NCBI GenBank assembly: GCA_963662765.2
Contig: CAXXUP010000008.1
Span: 372,001 to 436,000, forward strand
Source: DATMXT01 sp963662765
GTDB lineage: Bacteria; Bacillota; Clostridia; Oscillospirales; Feifaniaceae
Length of the DNA stretch: 64,000 nt
Reading direction: 5' to 3'
The notes beneath the pieces are model-generated. The model was not told the origin of the DNA. It saw nothing but the letters and a program-made list of their open reading frames with translations, and searched no databases. Below, in pieces: positions 33,692 to 42,795 of the stretch. The position numbers and the translations under genes are program-made. The number at the start of each line of letters is the position of its first letter. The first letter of the stretch is position 1.

Positions 33692-36088
33692 ATGGCCACA
33701 AAAACAACCAAGTCGCAGGCGGCCGCAAAGAGCGAGAGCCGCCAGAAAGCGGCCCGCACACGGGAAGAGAACCGCCGCAAAGCGGAGTTCTATCGGGCGT
33801 CCACCGCAATTTTCCAAATTGCGCTGGGGGTTCTGCTCACGATCTCGATCGTGGGCGGCCTATTCGGCAAATCGTACATAGGCCCTGCGGGCGAATTCGC
33901 CCGCAAGAGCATCACCGGCATCTTTGGTACACCGGGGGTGCTGTTTCCGGCCGCCCTGCTTTACACCGGCTTTATCAACGCCTTCGGCAAGCGCGACCGC
34001 TCCTACGCCGCCCGTAAGACAGCAGCGACCCTGCTCATCGTCGTGCTGTCCGGTTTTCTGTCCCTCTTCGCCAAAGAAGCCGAGGGGATTTCAGCCCTCT
34101 ACATCCAGGGCTATTCCTCGCTGATTTCGGGCGGCGTGGTGGGTGGTCTTCTGACCGGCTGGCTGCTGACCTTGGTGCAGACGGTAGGAGTAATCGTCAT
34201 CTACATCGCCTGCACGCTGCTCTGCCTTGTAGTGCTCTCCAATTTGACCATCGAGAAGCTGCTGCACTCGCTCTTCCCAGAGCGGCAGGCGAAAAAGGAC
34301 GAGCCGGAGCCGGAAGAGTCCCCCGCCCCCACACCGTCCGCAAAGTCTGCTCCCGCTCCCGTACTCTTCCTTCCACGTCGGAACAGCGTAGACATTCAGA
34401 TTGACGGGGAAACGCCTCGGACGGCAGCCACGCCCGCCCTGCCGTCGCCACTGCCGGATGCCCCAACTTTTTCGGGCATTCACGCCGACCCGGAAGTTTC
34501 TCATCCCATACTGGGAGCGCCGACCGCCGAATCAGAGAAGATCGAGCTTGCCCCTGGCGAGCTTGCGCATGAGACGGCCAAGGTGCAGGCGGCCATCTCC
34601 AAGTCCGACCTGCCGCCCGTCTACCGGATGCCGCCCATTTCGCTGCTAGCCCCCGACCCCGGCCTCAGTCCCGCCTCCTCCGAAGCCGAAGTGCGGGCAA
34701 ATTCCGTCAAGATCATCGAGACGTTGCGCTCTTTCGGTGTCGAAGCCACACTGCTGGGTGCTTCACGAGGCCCAACTGTCACCCGATATGAGCTTGCGCC
34801 GGCCGCCGGCGTCAAAATCAGCCGCATCACAAACCTTTCGGATGACTTGGCACTGTCCCTAGCGGCCATGGGCGTGCGCATTGAAGCCCCCATTCCCGGC
34901 AAGGCCGCCATCGGCATCGAAGTGCCCAACAAGAACACATCGACCGTCTATCTGCGGTCGGTGCTGGAATCGGCCGCCTTCCGGAAAGCCAAGAGTTCGC
35001 TGACCTTTGCCCTCGGTAAGGACATCGCGGGGGCTCCGGTCGTGGCCGACATCTCGGGCATGCCGCATGTGCTGATCGCCGGCACCACCGGAAGCGGCAA
35101 GTCGGTGTGCATCAACTCGCTCATCATCTCGCTGTTATATCGATCCACCCCGGCCGAGCTTAGGCTGATTATGATCGATCCCAAAGTGGTGGAGCTGGGC
35201 GGCTACAACGGCATTCCGCACCTGCTCATCCCGGTCGTCACCGATCCCCGCAAGGCGGCCGGCGCCCTGTCCTGGGCTGTCGGCGAAATGTTGAAGCGGT
35301 ACAGCATGTTCGCCGAGAAGGGTGTCAAGGACATCACCGGCTACAACCTGTTGGTCCCCGGCGACGAAGAAGTCACTCCGCTGCCCCGCATCGTCATCAT
35401 TATCGACGAGCTGGCCGACCTCATGATGGTGGCCCCCGGCGAGGTCGAAGACTCTATCATGCGTCTGGCCCAGATGGCCCGCGCCGCCGGCATGCACCTC
35501 GTCATCGCCACCCAGCGGCCGACCGTCAACGTCATCACCGGCAACATCAAGGCCAACATCCCCACCCGAATCGCCTTCGCCGTCTCCTCCCAGATCGACT
35601 CACGCACCATTCTTGACACCTCCGGGGCGGACAAGCTGATCGGTCGCGGCGACATGCTGTATTATCCGGTCGGCGCGCCGAAGCCGCTGCGGCTGCAGGG
35701 CTGCCTTGTCACCGACAAAGAGGTGGAGTCCATCGTTGAGTCCATTAAATCTCAGGGGCACCCCGACGGATACGACAGCGAGGTCATGACCAAAATAGAA
35801 GAGGAGAGCCAGAAAAGCGAGAAGGGCAAGAGGAACGTTTCAGATGGCGCCGACGATGCCGATGACGAGATGTTCATGCCGGCAGTCGAAATCGCGGTTG
35901 AGGCGGGCAATGTCTCTGCCTCTATGCTGCAGCGCCGCCTCAAACTCGGCTACGCCAGGGCCGCCCGCCTCGTCGATGAGATGCAGGACCGCGGAATCGT
36001 CGGCCCCCCCGACGGCAGCAAGCCGCGTCAGACCCTCATCTCCCGAAGCGAGTGGCAGGAGATGGTCATGCGCAAGAGCGGGTCCTGA
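33692..36088 (+). CDS. ftsK: DNA translocase FtsK/SpoIIIE
   Basis: A 798-residue membrane-anchored motor that pumps DNA through the division or sporulation septum. A basic N-terminus precedes four or five membrane segments (about residues 30-195), a Pro/Glu/Ala-rich linker (about 210-280), the alpha and beta motor domains with Walker A AGTTGSGKSVCINSLI (about residue 460), DPKVVELGGYNGIPHLL, and Walker B VIIIDELADLMM, then a C-terminal winged-helix gamma domain (about 730-795, with SMLQRRLKLGYARAARLVD) that reads orienting sequences. ATG 33692 follows GGGAGG. SpoIIIE and FtsK cannot be separated by sequence here. Confidence 0.95.
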   Translation: MATKTTKSQAAAKSESRQKAARTREENRRKAEFYRASTAIFQIALGVLLTISIVGGLFGKSYIGPAGEFARKSITGIFGTPGVLFPAALLYTGFINAFGKRDRSYAARKTAATLLIVVLSGFLSLFAKEAEGISALYIQGYSSLISGGVVGGLLTGWLLTLVQTVGVIVIYIACTLLCLVVLSNLTIEKLLHSLFPERQAKKDEPEPEESPAPTPSAKSAPAPVLFLPRRNSVDIQIDGETPRTAATPALPSPLPDAPTFSGIHADPEVSHPILGAPTAESEKIELAPGELAHETAKVQAAISKSDLPPVYRMPPISLLAPDPGLSPASSEAEVRANSVKIIETLRSFGVEATLLGASRGPTVTRYELAPAAGVKISRITNLSDDLALSLAAMGVRIEAPIPGKAAIGIEVPNKNTSTVYLRSVLESAAFRKAKSSLTFALGKDIAGAPVVADISGMPHVLIAGTTGSGKSVCINSLIISLLYRSTPAELRLIMIDPKVVELGGYNGIPHLLIPVVTDPRKAAGALSWAVGEMLKRYSMFAEKGVKDITGYNLLVPGDEEVTPLPRIVIIIDELADLMMVAPGEVEDSIMRLAQMARAAGMHLVIATQRPTVNVITGNIKANIPTRIAFAVSSQIDSRTILDTSGADKLIGRGDMLYYPVGAPKPLRLQGCLVTDKEVESIVESIKSQGHPDGYDSEVMTKIEEESQKSEKGKRNVSDGADDADDEMFMPAVEIAVEAGNVSASMLQRRLKLGYARAARLVDEMQDRGIVGPPDGSKPRQTLISRSEWQEMVMRKSGS

Positions 36089-36600
36089 AGCCGACCGGGC
36101 CCTTAAAACAGAGACGGCAGGCCAGACGCTTCAAAACCCGCCACAGACGTTTAGATTTCTTAACGAGGTTCTTTTATGTCAGAACGCATCAAGGCGGCTT
36201 AAATGGCCTTCTCGCACGCACCAGCGGCATCTCCGACGTTTACATCGCTCTCGTTCTCGCTTCCCTTAAACTTTTTTGAGAAGTTCTTGGATCTCGGCGC
36301 CCCAAAATCCGTTCTAAGGCGTTTTAAATGGCTGTGCTACACCCTAATAGCCTTATGGGGATAAAAAGGCTTATTGGCACCTTCTCGAGCCTCTCAGATG
36401 GATTCTCAGGGCGAGTGTTGCCCACTAGTTTTTTGTCGTTTTGATTCCATCGCGTTTTCTGCCGTGCGCCAAATGGTGTGCGGCAGTGGTTTATAGCTTA
36501 AAAATAAACGCTTTATTTGCAAACGCCGATATAAAAATCAACACTTTGGTATTTAGTTTTTTTTACGATTCTTTTCGACACATTCACTGAGGAGGGCGGC
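36089..36600. other. Gene-less region between ftsK and the asparaginase gene
   Basis: 512 bases with lower GC than its neighbours. Hairpins: AATAGCCTT with AAGGCTTATT (about 36343-36375) and a 13-bp stem with three G-U pairs starting CTGCCGTGCGCC (36459-36486), neither with a T-run. No coding frame is convincing and no clear ftsK terminator was found. Confidence 0.5.
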
Positions 36601-37572
36601 ATGAAAAAAATTGTCATCTTAGCGACCGGCGGAACCATTGCCGGGACCGGCGCCGTAGGAGCTGCCACCAACTACTCGGCGGGCGAACTGAACGTCGGCC
36701 AGCTCATCGCGGGCGCGCCCGGAATCGACAGGCTGGCAGAGCTTACGGGGGTTCAGGTCTGCAATGTCAGCTCGGACGATATCACCAGCAGCCATCTGCT
36801 GCGGCTTGCGCGGGAAATCAACGCGCGGGCTGGGGATGCAGCAGTAGCCGGTTTTGTGGTGACCCACGGCACCAATACCATGACCGAGACGGCCTATTTT
36901 CTGAATCTGACCGTCAAGACGGACAAACCCGTCGTTCTGACCGGCTCCATTCGCCCCGCAACAGCATTATCGGCCGACGGGCCGGTAAATCTATTCGAAG
37001 CCGTCGCGGCAGCCTCAAATCCGGCCTGCGCCGGTCGAGGCGTGTTAATAATTTTTGACGGCGGCATATATGGAGCTCGGGACTTTCACAAGATCTCGAC
37101 CCGCTCGACCGCGGCCTTCGGGGGCCGAGATGCGGGAGAGCTCGGATATGTGCTGGAGGGAATCCCGAAATTTTACCGGCGCAGTGAGCGGGCCCACACG
37201 ACCCGCAGCGAGTTCGACGTCGACACGATCACAACGCTTCCGGCCGTCGCAATTCTCTATGCCCATCAGGATGCCGACCCCGACATCCTCGACTGGGCGG
37301 CTGAGCGCCACGCCGGCATCGTCATCGCCGGCATGGGCTCGGGTTGCTACAGCGAGCCTTGGAACGACCGGGTGGCAAAGCTCACCCTTCCGGTCGTGCG
37401 GGCCTCCCGGGTGGCAAACGGCCCCAATATGCGTGACGACTTCTACGACAAATTCCCCAATGTACTGCTTGCCGACGATCTACCGCCTCAGAAGGCCCGA
37501 ATTTTGTTGCAGCTGGGACTGACGATCACGGCAAGCCCAGACCGGCTACGGGAGATGTTCGCCCGGTATTAA
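36601..37572 (+). CDS. L-asparaginase
   Basis: A 323-residue asparaginase converting L-asparagine to aspartate and ammonia. The nucleophile threonine is in the N-terminal ATGGTIAG (residues 8-15), the second catalytic Thr in VTHGTNTMTETAYF (about residues 88-101), followed by TGSIRPATALSADGPVNL, in keeping with the bacterial homotetramer family. There is no signal peptide, so it is cytosolic although its motifs are closer to the type II enzymes. ATG 36601 follows GAGGAGG. It is monocistronic, closed by a strong terminator. Confidence 0.92.
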   Translation: MKKIVILATGGTIAGTGAVGAATNYSAGELNVGQLIAGAPGIDRLAELTGVQVCNVSSDDITSSHLLRLAREINARAGDAAVAGFVVTHGTNTMTETAYFLNLTVKTDKPVVLTGSIRPATALSADGPVNLFEAVAAASNPACAGRGVLIIFDGGIYGARDFHKISTRSTAAFGGRDAGELGYVLEGIPKFYRRSERAHTTRSEFDVDTITTLPAVAILYAHQDADPDILDWAAERHAGIVIAGMGSGCYSEPWNDRVAKLTLPVVRASRVANGPNMRDDFYDKFPNVLLADDLPPQKARILLQLGLTITASPDRLREMFARY

Positions 37573-37619
37573 GGGCAAATGCCTCACAGGCGCCGCCCTG
37601 CAGACACTGCGCAGATATA

Positions 37620-37657
37620 AAACAAGCCAAACGGAACTTTCCGTTTGGCTTGTTTTT
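37620..37657. terminator. Bidirectional terminator between asparaginase and glycosylase genes
   Basis: AAACAAGCCAAACGGA / TCCGTTTGGCTTGTTT, a 16-bp perfect stem with T-runs on both strands, between convergent genes. Confidence 0.92.
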
Positions 37658-37689
37658 TGGGTAATCCCGCACAATTCACGGCTGTTACC

Positions 37690-38526
37690 TTATAGCTTTT
37701 GCAAGTACGGCTCTGGCCCCGGGGCACCATTTAGCTGCCGGATGTAATAAAACAAATACTGCTGGGCCAGTCCCGCGTAGGGAGCGTAGGCACAGGGGTC
37801 GAGCCGGCCGCCGTATAGCTCATCAATTGCCCGAGCAATCCAGACGTCAACCGGAAAGGCCTCCATATAGCCGCCGGCAAAGAGCAGGACACATCCAGCC
37901 ACCTTCTCGCCGATGCCGGGCACTCTGAGCAGGCGGGCTTTGGCCTCGCAGTAGGGCAGGGCACCAATGTCCGCAAGGCCTCCCTCGGCCGCAAGGCGCG
38001 CGGCCGCCGCAATGTAGGGGGTGCGATACCCGGCCTTGAGACAGGCCAGCTCGTCTATCGGGATGCAGGCCAGGCGCTGCGGGGTGGGGAAGGCGTGCCA
38101 TCCGCCCATGTCCTGCCCATAACGCAGGCAGAGCTCGGCCACCACACGCTTGATGCGGGGAATGTTGCTTCGCTGAGAGATGATGAAGGTGATGACGGTC
38201 TCAAACAGCGGCTGACGCAGGACCCGCAGGCCGTATCCTTCCTGAGTCGCCGTCCCCATGACGGGGTCAATTTTGGCCAGATGTGACCTAGCCGCCGCGT
38301 AATCGCGGCCGGCGTCGAAATAGGGGAGCCAGAAAGTCTGAAGTTTCTCGAGGCTCTCAACCTCGCAGACTAATCCGTCCGGCGAAATTGAAAAGCGCCC
38401 GCGGTGGCCGCCGGCGCAAATCACAGCCCCCTCCCCGTCAGGAACCGAGCGGAAACACTGTCCCGACAGCAGCACCTGCCAGAGGTTAAAGGGGTCAAGG
38501 TTTACTGTATGTTTATTCGTCTTCAC
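37690..38526 (-). CDS. 8-oxoguanine DNA glycosylase (Ogg1 type)
   Basis: A 278-residue base-excision repair enzyme. The N-terminal Ogg1 domain begins with LDPFNLWQVLLSGQCFR; the HhH-GPD part carries FETVITFIISQRSNIPRIK, then the helix-hairpin-helix LLRVPGIGEKVAGCVLLF, where the Lys is the Schiff-base nucleophile, and the catalytic Asp in FPVDVWIARA. It would excise oxidised guanine opposite C and nick the strand. The start overlaps the end of rex by 14 bases, so the two are cotranscribed, a sensible pairing of redox sensing with oxidative damage repair. Confidence 0.92.
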   Translation of the reverse strand: MKTNKHTVNLDPFNLWQVLLSGQCFRSVPDGEGAVICAGGHRGRFSISPDGLVCEVESLEKLQTFWLPYFDAGRDYAAARSHLAKIDPVMGTATQEGYGLRVLRQPLFETVITFIISQRSNIPRIKRVVAELCLRYGQDMGGWHAFPTPQRLACIPIDELACLKAGYRTPYIAAAARLAAEGGLADIGALPYCEAKARLLRVPGIGEKVAGCVLLFAGGYMEAFPVDVWIARAIDELYGGRLDPCAYAPYAGLAQQYLFYYIRQLNGAPGPEPYLQKL

Positions 38527-39157
38527 AGTTCTCTTTCATGCGGTAGCTGAGGGTCATCATGGCATCTTCGAGGTGCATGTGTTCGATGATGACCGAAGAG
38601 GGCGCGCCCTCAATGTGCCCCGAAAAATTCCAGAATCCCAAGATACCGAGTCCCGCCAGCCGCTGCACAAGCTTCGAGGCCGCGCCTGAGGGCACGGCGA
38701 TGACCGCCATCTGCGGCTTCTGTTTTGTGCAAAACTCACCGAGCTCGTCGGTGTGCCGTACGGTCATGCCGCCCACCGTTGTGCCGACCAGCGCAGCGTT
38801 GTTGTCGAAAATACCGACTACCCTAAAACCGCAACCGGCCAAGTTCCGACTGCTGGCGAGCGCTCCGCCTAGGTGTCCTGCGCCGACAATGATGCAGGCG
38901 AGTTCCCCCCGCAGGCCCATGATTTTCTCTATCTCTTCCTTCAGGTAAATCACATTGTACCCATATCCCTGCTGACCGAATCCGCCGAAGCAGTTGAGAT
39001 CCTGCCGTATCTGCGAGGCGGTCAGCCCCATGGCTTCTCCAAGTTCTTTGGACGATATTTTGGCGACGCCCGCGCCGATAAGGTCGTTCAAATAGCGGTA
39101 ATATTTTGGCAGCCGTCTGATGACCGCCAGCGATACTCTCTCTTTCGGTGACTTCAC
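38513..39157 (-). CDS. rex: Redox-sensing transcriptional repressor Rex
   Basis: A 214-residue dimeric repressor that senses the NADH/NAD+ ratio and releases DNA when NADH is high; it controls fermentation genes in Bacillota. The N-terminal winged helix has ISSKELGEAMGLTASQIRQDL (split at about residues 31-51) and FGGFGQQGYGYNV. The Rossmann domain starts with CIIVGAGHLGGALASS, followed by GIFDNNAALVG and the C-terminal domain-swap helix. GTG 39157 follows GGAGG by eight bases. No consensus Rex operator was recognised with confidence in the window. Confidence 0.95.
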   Translation of the reverse strand: MKSPKERVSLAVIRRLPKYYRYLNDLIGAGVAKISSKELGEAMGLTASQIRQDLNCFGGFGQQGYGYNVIYLKEEIEKIMGLRGELACIIVGAGHLGGALASSRNLAGCGFRVVGIFDNNAALVGTTVGGMTVRHTDELGEFCTKQKPQMAVIAVPSGAASKLVQRLAGLGILGFWNFSGHIEGAPSSVIIEHMHLEDAMMTLSYRMKENCEDE

Positions 39158-39784
39158 TGTTTGAACCTCCGTAAGCCGGTTTCGCGGCGTAATTGCTTCA
39201 AGTTAACAATAATTTTAGCTGTTTGTTACTCATTTGTCAATCAGGTACCGGGGTGTATGTAAAATTTTACCACCGAAAGTCTGAATAGCCGAAAGATGTT
39301 TAATTCGTATGCTTCGATGATTCCATGTGTTTCAAGAACTTCGAAAATGCCCGCTATAGTTCACGCACGACCTTCAACAGAGAGCTTCTTGTTCCTCGCA
39401 GACAAAGCAATGTCGAAAGTTGTCAAACAGGGCGTATGGTTCGTGTGAAAACGAGACGATCACGAACGCTTCAACAGGATGCAGTTGTTTTGCATTCTCC
39501 AAAAACCAGCGTCCCTATACAAAACCGAACAAAAATACCGGATCAGGCATCATAAAATGTCTATTTCCGGCGATTCGATAAGCTAAATTGACGTTTGTCT
39601 GTTGTAATTCCGATAGTTTATGTGGAAAACTAGTGGGAAAATGTGGAAAAGTATGAAATGTGGACCACCACGGTATGCTGTGTTTTGTCACGGTGCGCGC
39701 TGTTTTTCCGCACGCTAGCTTCAGCACTGTGTCTACGACAGGTTTTTAGGTGCTGCGGCAAGGCTTGCACGTCGGGCCCACCAT
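39158..39784. other. Long gene-less region upstream of rex
   Basis: About 630 bases, AT-richer than the genome average by eye, with no convincing coding frame. The right part contains DnaA-box-like sites described separately. It runs into the palindrome array at 39785. Confidence 0.6.
39621..39667 (+). promoter_or_regulatory. Cluster of DnaA-box-like sites
   Basis: TGTGGAAAA occurs at 39621-39629 and 39642-39650, and TGTGGACCA at 39659-39667. The first two are the reverse complement of TTTTCCACA, a common variant of the DnaA box. They lie in an AT-rich stretch 120 bases before the palindrome array. Binding is inference. Confidence 0.4.
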
Positions 39785-39994
39785 GGTTCAATGTGCCCGC
39801 CCCAGGCCAGCACTACGCAATGTGCACGCCCCATGCCCACACGGTACAATGTACCCGCCTGACCCACACGGCGCAATGTGCACGCCCCATGCCCACACGG
39901 TACAATGTACCCGCCTGACCCACACGGCGCAATGCGCACGCCCCAGGCCCACACGGTACAATGTACCCGCCTGACCCACACGGCGCAATGCACC
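39785..39994. repeat. Array of eight palindromic repeats (consensus GGNNCAATGNNCC)
   Basis: Cores start at 39785, 39814, 39843, 39870, 39899, 39926, 39955 and 39982, spaced alternately 29 and 27 bases. From the third core on, two types alternate in a 56-base unit: GGTACAATGTACC, a perfect palindrome around the central A, and GGCGCAATG-type cores, one of which (39926) is the perfect palindrome GCGCAATGCGC. The CAATG centre is invariant. The flanks are also repeated. Open frames on both strands here are artefacts of the repeat. Confidence 0.9.
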
Positions 39995-40027
39995 CATTTT
40001 TAAGCTTTTGCGATGGAAAGCGCCGAC

Positions 40028-41017
40028 CTATTCGATGGAGCGGGTGGCCATGGCGTTTAAGTCGTATCCGGCCGTATGACCTGCCGCAAGTTCATAAATG
40101 CCCTGCTCGCCGATCATGGCTGCATTGTCGCCGCAGAGCGACACGGGCGGCAGGATCAGCTTTGCGCCCACCGTCTGCGCCACATGCGCAACCGCTGCCC
40201 GAAGATAGCTGTTGGCTGCGACGCCGCCCGCAATGACGATGCGCTGCGCATCAGTCTGCCGGGCGGCAATTTCGAGCCGTTTCGACAGTGCGCCAACCAC
40301 CGCACCACAAAAGGATGCGGCAAAATCCGACCGGTCGTACCCTGTCGTCGTGCGCAAAAACTGCACAGCCGCCGTCTTGATGCCGGAAAAGCTAAAGTCC
40401 ATGGGCGCGTCCTTCACGACCGCATCCGGAAAGGGGAACGCCGCGGGGTCGCCGCCCTCGGCCAGGGCCGAGAGGGCCGCACCGCCGGGGTAGGGAAGTC
40501 CCAGCACCCGGGCCACCTTGTCGAGACATTCACCGGCGGCGTCGTCCCTTGTGCGGCCGATGGTCTTAAAGACGGTGTAATCCTCGACCCAGACGAGGGA
40601 GGTGTGTCCGCCCGAGACGACGAGGGCCAAAAAGGGCGGCTCCAGCGACTTGTCGGCCAGGTAGGCCGCCGCGATGTGGCCCCGCAGATGGTGGACCGGT
40701 ATGAGCGGAAGGCCCGCCGCCAATGCCAGCCCCTTTGCGAAGCCGACTCCGACCAAAAGTGCCCCAATCAGCCCCGGCCAGGCCGTAACGGCGATGCCGT
40801 CGATCTCCGACAGCGGGATGCCCCCGGCGGTCAGTGCCTCTTTTACCACGGCCGAGATGCACTCGGCGTGGGCACGCGACGCGATCTCGGGTACAACGCC
40901 GCCGTAGAGTCGGTGGGTCTCGATCTGAGTGCGCACGATCGAGGAGCGGATTTCGCGGTCTTCGATGACGGCGGCAGCCGTTTCATCGCAAGAGGATTCT
41001 ATCGCAAGGATTCTCAT
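40028..41017 (-). CDS. tsaD: tRNA N6-adenosine threonylcarbamoyltransferase
   Basis: A 329-residue Kae1/TsaD protein that, with TsaB and TsaE, transfers threonylcarbamoyl to A37 of ANN-decoding tRNAs. It starts MRILAIESSCDETAAAV, has the metal-binding His pair in VHHLRGHIAA (about residues 110-119), VSGGHTSLVWV and the C-terminal GGVAANSYLR and LCGDNAAMIG motifs. ATG 41017 starts the conserved N-terminus; an in-frame TTG 41035 is also open. The cca gene ends 14 bases upstream, so it is the last gene of the rpsF operon. Confidence 0.95.
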   Translation of the reverse strand: MRILAIESSCDETAAAVIEDREIRSSIVRTQIETHRLYGGVVPEIASRAHAECISAVVKEALTAGGIPLSEIDGIAVTAWPGLIGALLVGVGFAKGLALAAGLPLIPVHHLRGHIAAAYLADKSLEPPFLALVVSGGHTSLVWVEDYTVFKTIGRTRDDAAGECLDKVARVLGLPYPGGAALSALAEGGDPAAFPFPDAVVKDAPMDFSFSGIKTAAVQFLRTTTGYDRSDFAASFCGAVVGALSKRLEIAARQTDAQRIVIAGGVAANSYLRAAVAHVAQTVGAKLILPPVSLCGDNAAMIGEQGIYELAAGHTAGYDLNAMATRSIE

Positions 41018-41031
41018 AAAAATACAATACC

Positions 41032-42420
41032 TCAATAATCATACATTGTTTGCAGGTGCTCTAGCAGCGCCTCCGGTTCGTTTTCGATCTCCCCGTTCCA
41101 GACCGCTTCGAGCAGTTGATCGAGGGCGGCACCCACCATCGGCCCCTCTGCCGGAACGCTGCTCCCCGTCACAGCGAGGTCCTTCCGGGTCAGTGGCAGA
41201 CCACTTCGGAGTATCTCGTCGACCAGAGCGTGCATCTCCTCCCGGCGCGCCGGCTCTCTGACAGCGGGGGCCTTGGCCGCATTGTCGGCAGCCCGAAGCT
41301 CAATCAGCCGGCGTGTGGCCGTTTCACCCATCTGCCCGAGCAGCCTAGCGATGTCCGGCACTCGACGGCGGATACGGTCGTCGTGCAGCAGCACCAGCGT
41401 TTCAAGCTCCCGGGCCTGATCTTTCGGCAGAGAAAGGCGCTCGGCGGTGCGCCTGGCAATGCCGGCACCCTCCCGCATATGGCCCTGGAAATGGTCGTTG
41501 CCGACGGTGTCGCGCCTGCGGCAGCGCGGCTTCCCGAGGTCGTGCAGCAGCAGGGCAAGGCGCAGCAGAGGGTCGGGCGGGGAGGCGGTGATGGCCTTGA
41601 CCGTATGCTCCCAGACCCCATAACAGTGGAACCGGCTCTTTTGCGGGCAGCGCAGCGCCGGCCGAATTTCGGGGATAAGGGCCGAGAGCACCTCGCCGTA
41701 CGCCAAGAGGACCGGCTCAACACTGTTCCCGATCAGCATGCCGAAGAGCTCCGGAGCTGCCCGTTCGCCCGACACAAAGCCGAGCAGCGGGGCCATGCGC
41801 CGCATGGCTTCGGCTGTGGTGGGTTCGACGGAAAAGCCAAACCGGGCGGCAAACCGAAGTCCCCGCAGGATGCGCAGGGGATCCTCGTCAAACCGGTGGT
41901 CCGGTTTTCCGATTGCCCGTAGGATACCTGCTTCGATGTCTGCAACACCGCCGCAGGGGTCGACAAAGCCCTCCTGCGGGTTCCAGTAGACAGCCCCCGC
42001 CGTATAGTCCCGACGGCGGGCGTCGAGTTCCGGATCCGTTACGAACTCCACCCAGTCTGGGTGACGACGGTCGGAGTATGGGCCCTCGGTGCGCATGGAG
42101 GTGAGTTCGATTTTGCAGCTCCCGTCCTCCACTCGAACGGCGCCAAGCCCTCCGAACAACAGCTGACCACCCAGCGGTGCAAGCAGTGCCTCTGCCGTCT
42201 CAGGGGGTGCCGCCGTTGCCATGTCAAGGGCTGAGGCGGCGGGCAACCCCAGCAGGGCGTCCCGCACGCAGCCGCCGACGTAATAGGTCCTGAAAGGGGC
42301 GAGGGCAAGGATGACAGCGGTGCCAAGCGGCGTCTCAAAGGGTACGGCAAAGCCCGCCTCCTTTGGCGGGGCCGAAGGCGGCGGGGGAGTCTGCTTGCGG
42401 CGGTTGTCGTCTTTCGTCAT
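41032..42420 (-). CDS. cca: CCA tRNA nucleotidyltransferase with HD domain, altered metal site
   Basis: A 462-residue class II nucleotidyltransferase for building or repairing tRNA CCA ends, followed by an HD domain. The nucleotide-binding loop YYVGGCVRDALLG (about residues 46-58), RRRDYTAGA, and the template motif FDEDPLRILRGLRFAARFGF are intact. The metal-binding D-x-D normally found shortly after the loop reads A-L-D (Ala64, Asp66), so the first Asp is missing. The HD region has HCYGVWEHTVKA and LLLHDLGKP. The N-terminal 25 residues are Pro-rich. The start overlaps the Smr gene by four bases. It may be impaired or specialised unless another cca exists. Confidence 0.85.
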   Translation of the reverse strand: MTKDDNRRKQTPPPPSAPPKEAGFAVPFETPLGTAVILALAPFRTYYVGGCVRDALLGLPAASALDMATAAPPETAEALLAPLGGQLLFGGLGAVRVEDGSCKIELTSMRTEGPYSDRRHPDWVEFVTDPELDARRRDYTAGAVYWNPQEGFVDPCGGVADIEAGILRAIGKPDHRFDEDPLRILRGLRFAARFGFSVEPTTAEAMRRMAPLLGFVSGERAAPELFGMLIGNSVEPVLLAYGEVLSALIPEIRPALRCPQKSRFHCYGVWEHTVKAITASPPDPLLRLALLLHDLGKPRCRRRDTVGNDHFQGHMREGAGIARRTAERLSLPKDQARELETLVLLHDDRIRRRVPDIARLLGQMGETATRRLIELRAADNAAKAPAVREPARREEMHALVDEILRSGLPLTRKDLAVTGSSVPAEGPMVGAALDQLLEAVWNGEIENEPEALLEHLQTMYDY

Positions 42421-42761
42421 AGCAACACCACCGTGATGCCGTTGTTGTGGCGGTTTAGATCCCTGTCTGCCGAAACCTCGCGGCAGGCGGCGAGCAGGGC
42501 TTGTGTGTCGGCGTCGAAAATGTCGAAACGCTCCCCCGGCACAAACAGCTTTATTTCCCGGCGATTTTTCAAGCGGGCGAGCATATGGTGCAGCTCGGTG
42601 CGAATGCGTCCACCGGTGCCGGAGGAGCCGTAGCCGTGGATTATTTTGAGAGCGGCGTAGCCCCCGCGTTTTGCCTGACTGATCTCGAAGGTCGCGCGGC
42701 GCATGGCGGCGTCGACGAGGGGCATGCCCTCCTCGATGTTGACCGTTTTATACAGGCTCAT
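42417..42761 (-). CDS. Small Smr-domain protein
   Basis: A 114-residue stand-alone Smr (MutS2 C-terminal type) domain, a fold with nicking or RNA-binding activity. The core motif IIHGYGSSGTGGRIRTELHHML (about residues 38-59) gives the H-G-x-G-x-G pattern, with the preceding strand LVDAAMRRATFEI. ATG 42761 is chosen because GGAGGCGGGG is right upstream. It overlaps cca by four bases. A GC-rich hairpin lies before it. Confidence 0.82.
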   Translation of the reverse strand: MSLYKTVNIEEGMPLVDAAMRRATFEISQAKRGGYAALKIIHGYGSSGTGGRIRTELHHMLARLKNRREIKLFVPGERFDIFDADTQALLAACREVSADRDLNRHNNGITVVLL

Positions 42762-42795
42762 GTTCCCCGCCTCCATTTCAGCCCCAATATGCCAA

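Noticed and set aside
36052..36279. 75-codon plus-strand open frame after ftsK
   Set aside because: It overlaps the ftsK end in another frame, has no ribosome binding site, and no family-like motif.
39785..39994. CRISPR array
   Set aside because: Spacers are not unique, the flanks repeat too, and no cas gene is near.
39643..40020. Open reading frames on both strands encoding His/Pro/Arg-rich repeats
   Set aside because: They are produced by the 56-base repeat unit being open in several frames, lack ribosome binding sites and resemble no protein.
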